Below are positions 61,863 through 64,000 of a stretch of 64,000 nucleotides of DNA, piece after piece. This stretch comes from Pseudomonas fluorescens (lineage in GTDB: Bacteria > Pseudomonadota > Gammaproteobacteria > Pseudomonadales > Pseudomonadaceae). A program made the position numbers and the translations under genes. The notes beneath the pieces are model-generated. The model saw only the letters and a list, made by a program, of their open reading frames with translations. It did no database searches and had not been told where the DNA came from. Location of the stretch: positions 4,580,501-4,644,500 of the forward strand of contig NZ_CP012831.1 of the NCBI RefSeq assembly GCF_001307275.1, given 5' to 3'. The stretch's first letter is position 1; each line of letters starts with the position of its first letter.

Positions 61863-63206
61863 TTAGAGGCTTTGCAAGGTTTCCAGCAACACCCGAACCT
61901 TGGTAATCGACTCCTGATACTCGGCCTCCCAGTCCGAATCCGCGACAATCCCGCCGCCGCCCCAGCAGCACACCTGCCCATCCTTGACCAGCAAACTGCG
62001 GATGGCGATGGAACTGTCCATTTCCCCGCGCACGTCCAGGTACAGCAACGAGCCGCAATACAGCCCGCGCCGGGTCGGCTCGAGTTCGTCGATGATTTGC
62101 ATGGCGCGGATTTTCGGCGCGCCGGTGATCGAGCCGCCGGGGAAGCTGCCGGCGATCAGGTCCAGGGCGTCCTTGTCGTCGGCCAGTTCGCCGGTCACGC
62201 TGCTGACCAGGTGATGCACGTTCGGGTAGCTTTCCAGGCTGAACAACTCCGGCACCCGCACCGAGCCGATACGGCAGGTACGGCCCAGGTCGTTGCGCAG
62301 CAGGTCGACGATCATCAGGTTTTCCGCCCGATCCTTGGGGCTGGCCAGCAGTTCGGCGGCGTGGGCCGCGTCTTCCTCGGGCGTTGTGCCGCGGGGGCGG
62401 GTGCCCTTGATCGGCCGGGTTTCCACCTGTCCTTCGCTGACTTTGACGAAGCGCTCTGGGGACAGGCTCAGTACCGCGCCGCCCTCCGGCAGGCTCTGGA
62501 AGCCGGAAAACGGTGTCGGGCAAGCCGCCCGCAACGCCTGGTAAGCGGCCCAGGCATCACCTTGGCAGGGCGCGCGGAAGCGTTGGGCGAAGTTGACCTG
62601 ATAGCAGTCGCCGGCCTGGATGTACGCCTGGATACGTTCGAACGCCTGTCGGTAGGCTTCGGCACTGAGGTCTGGCGTCATCGGTCCTTCAAGGCTGAAC
62701 GAGGGAACGGCGGCGGTGGTCGGCTGGCTGAACAGCGCGATCAGGCGCTGGCGTTCGTCTTCGCCACAATGGGGATGGAACACCAGTTGGCTGGTGCCCG
62801 CCTGGTGATCGCTGATCAAAGCCCAGTCGTACACGCCAAAACGTGCGTCGGGCAGTTGCAGATCGTCCTGGGCGTGGGACGGCAGGGTTTCGAGGTGTCG
62901 GCCGAAGTCGTAGCTCAAGTAGCCGATCAGGCCGCCGGCGAAAGGCAATTGCACCGTGGCCGGCAGCACCGCGTCGCCCAGTTGCGTCAGCTGGATGCGC
63001 AGGCGTTGCAGGAAATCGCTGCCGCTCTCATTCGGCAACACCGCCAATTGTGCCAGCGGCCAGGCGCTGAGCAGGTCGTAACGCCCACGCTTGGCACTCG
63101 GCCGGCCACTGTCGAGCAGCACGCTGCCCGGGGCATGACGGATCGCAGCGAAATACTCGGCGGGGTTGGTGCGGTAGGGCAGCGGGTGTACGGAGCAGGT
63201 TGGCAT
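61863..63206 (-). CDS. pabB: Aminodeoxychorismate synthase component I
   Basis: The protein has 447 residues. The chorismate-binding core contains GDCYQVNFAQRF, then PERFVKVSEGQVETRPIKGT, NLMIVDLLRNDLGRTC, VHHLVSSVTGEL and SITGAPKIRAM. It makes 4-amino-4-deoxychorismate from chorismate for folate synthesis, with PabA. It could be confused with TrpE, but length and the VETRPIKGTRPRG context fit PabB. Terminates next to REP elements. Confidence 0.94.
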   Translation of the reverse strand: MPTCSVHPLPYRTNPAEYFAAIRHAPGSVLLDSGRPSAKRGRYDLLSAWPLAQLAVLPNESGSDFLQRLRIQLTQLGDAVLPATVQLPFAGGLIGYLSYDFGRHLETLPSHAQDDLQLPDARFGVYDWALISDHQAGTSQLVFHPHCGEDERQRLIALFSQPTTAAVPSFSLEGPMTPDLSAEAYRQAFERIQAYIQAGDCYQVNFAQRFRAPCQGDAWAAYQALRAACPTPFSGFQSLPEGGAVLSLSPERFVKVSEGQVETRPIKGTRPRGTTPEEDAAHAAELLASPKDRAENLMIVDLLRNDLGRTCRIGSVRVPELFSLESYPNVHHLVSSVTGELADDKDALDLIAGSFPGGSITGAPKIRAMQIIDELEPTRRGLYCGSLLYLDVRGEMDSSIAIRSLLVKDGQVCCWGGGGIVADSDWEAEYQESITKVRVLLETLQSL

Positions 63207-63330
63207 GGGCGGGGCGGGTCAGCCATTCAGGCGGGGGAGCGATTGTAATCCCCTGTAGGATTTGCTCCTAGGGGGATGTCGGAGATGAGCAAGTATGGGG
63301 GCTATCGAAAATATTCGGGTGTGAACACCT

Positions 63331-63465
63331 TGTGGCGAGGGAGCTTGCTCCCGCTGGGTTGCGCAGCAACCCCCAGGCAGTTGAACGCGGTCAGCCTGAT
63401 GCACCGCGGTGCTGGGTTTTGAGGGGCGCTTCGCACCCCAGCGGGAGCAAGCTCCCTCGCCACAG
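63331..63465. repeat. REP inverted pair
   Basis: TGTGGCGAGGGAGCTTGCTC and its inverse GAGCAAGCTCCCTCGCCACA flank a ~90-bp spacer with CTGGGTT repeated in both halves. It fills most of the 63207-63487 gap. Confidence 0.85.
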
Positions 63466-63487
63466 GAGCAAACTTCAAACCTCAGTC

Positions 63488-64000
63488 TCAGCCTTCAACC
63501 GGAGGAATATGCCCAAACAGCTCCTGGGCAAACGCCACGCGCTCTTCCGCGGTTTCGATAACGCCCCGTTCCTTGAGTTCTTCCAGGCGGGCTTCCACCG
63601 CGTGGGTGCGCAGGGTCAGGCCGCAGTCGTTGGCGATCTGGATGTTCAGGCCCGGTCGGGCATTCAGTTCCAGGATCAACGGCCCTTTCTCCTGGTCCAG
63701 CACCATGTCGACGCCGATGTAGCCCAGCCCGCACAGTTCATAGCAACCGGCGGCCAGTTTCATGAAACCGTCCCAGTAGGGCAGTTGCACGCCGTCCACC
63801 GCGTTGGTGGTGTCGGGGTGTTTGGTGATGATGTTGTTCAGCCAGGTGCCGCGCAGGGTCAGGCCCGTGGCGAGGTCGACGCCCACGCCGATAGCGCCTT
63901 GGTGCAGGTTGGCCTTGCCGCCGGACTGCCGGGTTGGCAGCCGCAGCATGGCCATCACCGGATAGCCCATCAGCACGATGATGCGGATGTCCGGCACGCC
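63488..64000 (-). CDS. RimK-related alpha-L-glutamate ligase-like protein (ATP-grasp), N-terminus outside window
   Basis: About 170 C-terminal residues are present: PDIRIIVLMGYPVMAMLRLP, GKANLHQGAIGVGVDL, YIGVDMVLDQ and LILELNARPGLNIQIAN. This is the ATP-grasp metal- and ATP-binding core (E-L-N-A-R). The pattern fits the TIGR02291 alpha-L-glutamate ligase-like family, usually next to an inactive transglutaminase gene. The start lies beyond 64000. Confidence 0.88.
   Translation of the reverse strand, partial: GVPDIRIIVLMGYPVMAMLRLPTRQSGGKANLHQGAIGVGVDLATGLTLRGTWLNNIITKHPDTTNAVDGVQLPYWDGFMKLAAGCYELCGLGYIGVDMVLDQEKGPLILELNARPGLNIQIANDCGLTLRTHAVEARLEELKERGVIETAEERVAFAQELFGHIPPVEG

Noticed and set aside
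1..64000. CRISPR arrays, rRNA operons, complete tRNA genes
   Set aside because: No regularly spaced repeats, rRNA-like sequence or full cloverleaf was seen; the tRNA-Ser sequence at 26427 is only a 3' fragment.

Overview
The window is chromosomal DNA of a Pseudomonas of the fluorescens group. This rests on the cysH-thrH-pabB neighbourhood, a DUF6124-type gene, the GC-rich codon usage and many Pseudomonas-type REP palindromes (core GCGAGGGAGCTTGCTCCCGC). All calls come from reading the sequence. No database search was possible.

Region 1 (1-26449) is the right-hand part of a P2-family prophage, organised like phage phiCTX. Tail, head and packaging genes run in P2 order. From left to right in the window, on the minus strand: tape measure T, E', E, FII, FI, then G, H, I, J, W, V, then S, R, X, L, M, N, O. 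P and Q follow on the plus strand. A candidate cos region lies near 25750. The prophage ends at a 23-bp fragment of a tRNA-Ser 3' end (26427-26449), followed by what looks like the tRNA's old terminator. Integrase, repressor and the intact tRNA should lie left of the window. Cargo fills three positions known as P2 accessory loci: FI/G (DUF6124 gene with a structured leader), S/V (two secreted proteins and a protein with two nuclease-like domains) and the Q/cos end (a membrane protein and a 1369-residue protein with a HigA-like HTH). No lysis cassette is present between X and R, and the tail-fibre gene H carries a 1-nt frameshift, so the prophage may be defective.

Region 2 (26450-33394) begins with an MFS transporter remnant, an NTF2-like protein and a zinc-ribbon protein. 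An AraC regulator then faces an operon for an organic or sugar acid (MFS transporter, FAH hydrolase, SDR dehydrogenase, D-2-hydroxyacid dehydrogenase).

Region 3 (33395-49700) is a mosaic of small accessory units: a HigBA toxin-antitoxin pair, methyltransferase, acetyltransferase, two divergent PDZ lipoproteins, an XRE regulator, and a VOC protein overlapping a DapF-like protein that lacks one catalytic cysteine. Next come SUFU, SMI1/KNR4 and HD-domain proteins, a decayed transposase beside a nucleotide-cyclase-like protein, an alpha/beta hydrolase and a phytanoyl-CoA dioxygenase.

Region 4 (49700-64000) is mostly conserved core: a hybrid histidine kinase behind a repeat-rich promoter region, small secreted or acidic proteins, a HAD phosphatase, an SDR gene facing a LysR regulator, a racemase-NCS1 permease pair with a GntR-type operator, cysH, thrH, pabB and the end of a RimK-like ligase.

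The best candidates for something undescribed are the HigA-fused giant protein with its palindromic operator (21319-25471), the double-nuclease cargo protein (9368-10420), the structured leader of the DUF6124 gene (4876-5026) and the orphan cyclase-like protein (45727-46488).
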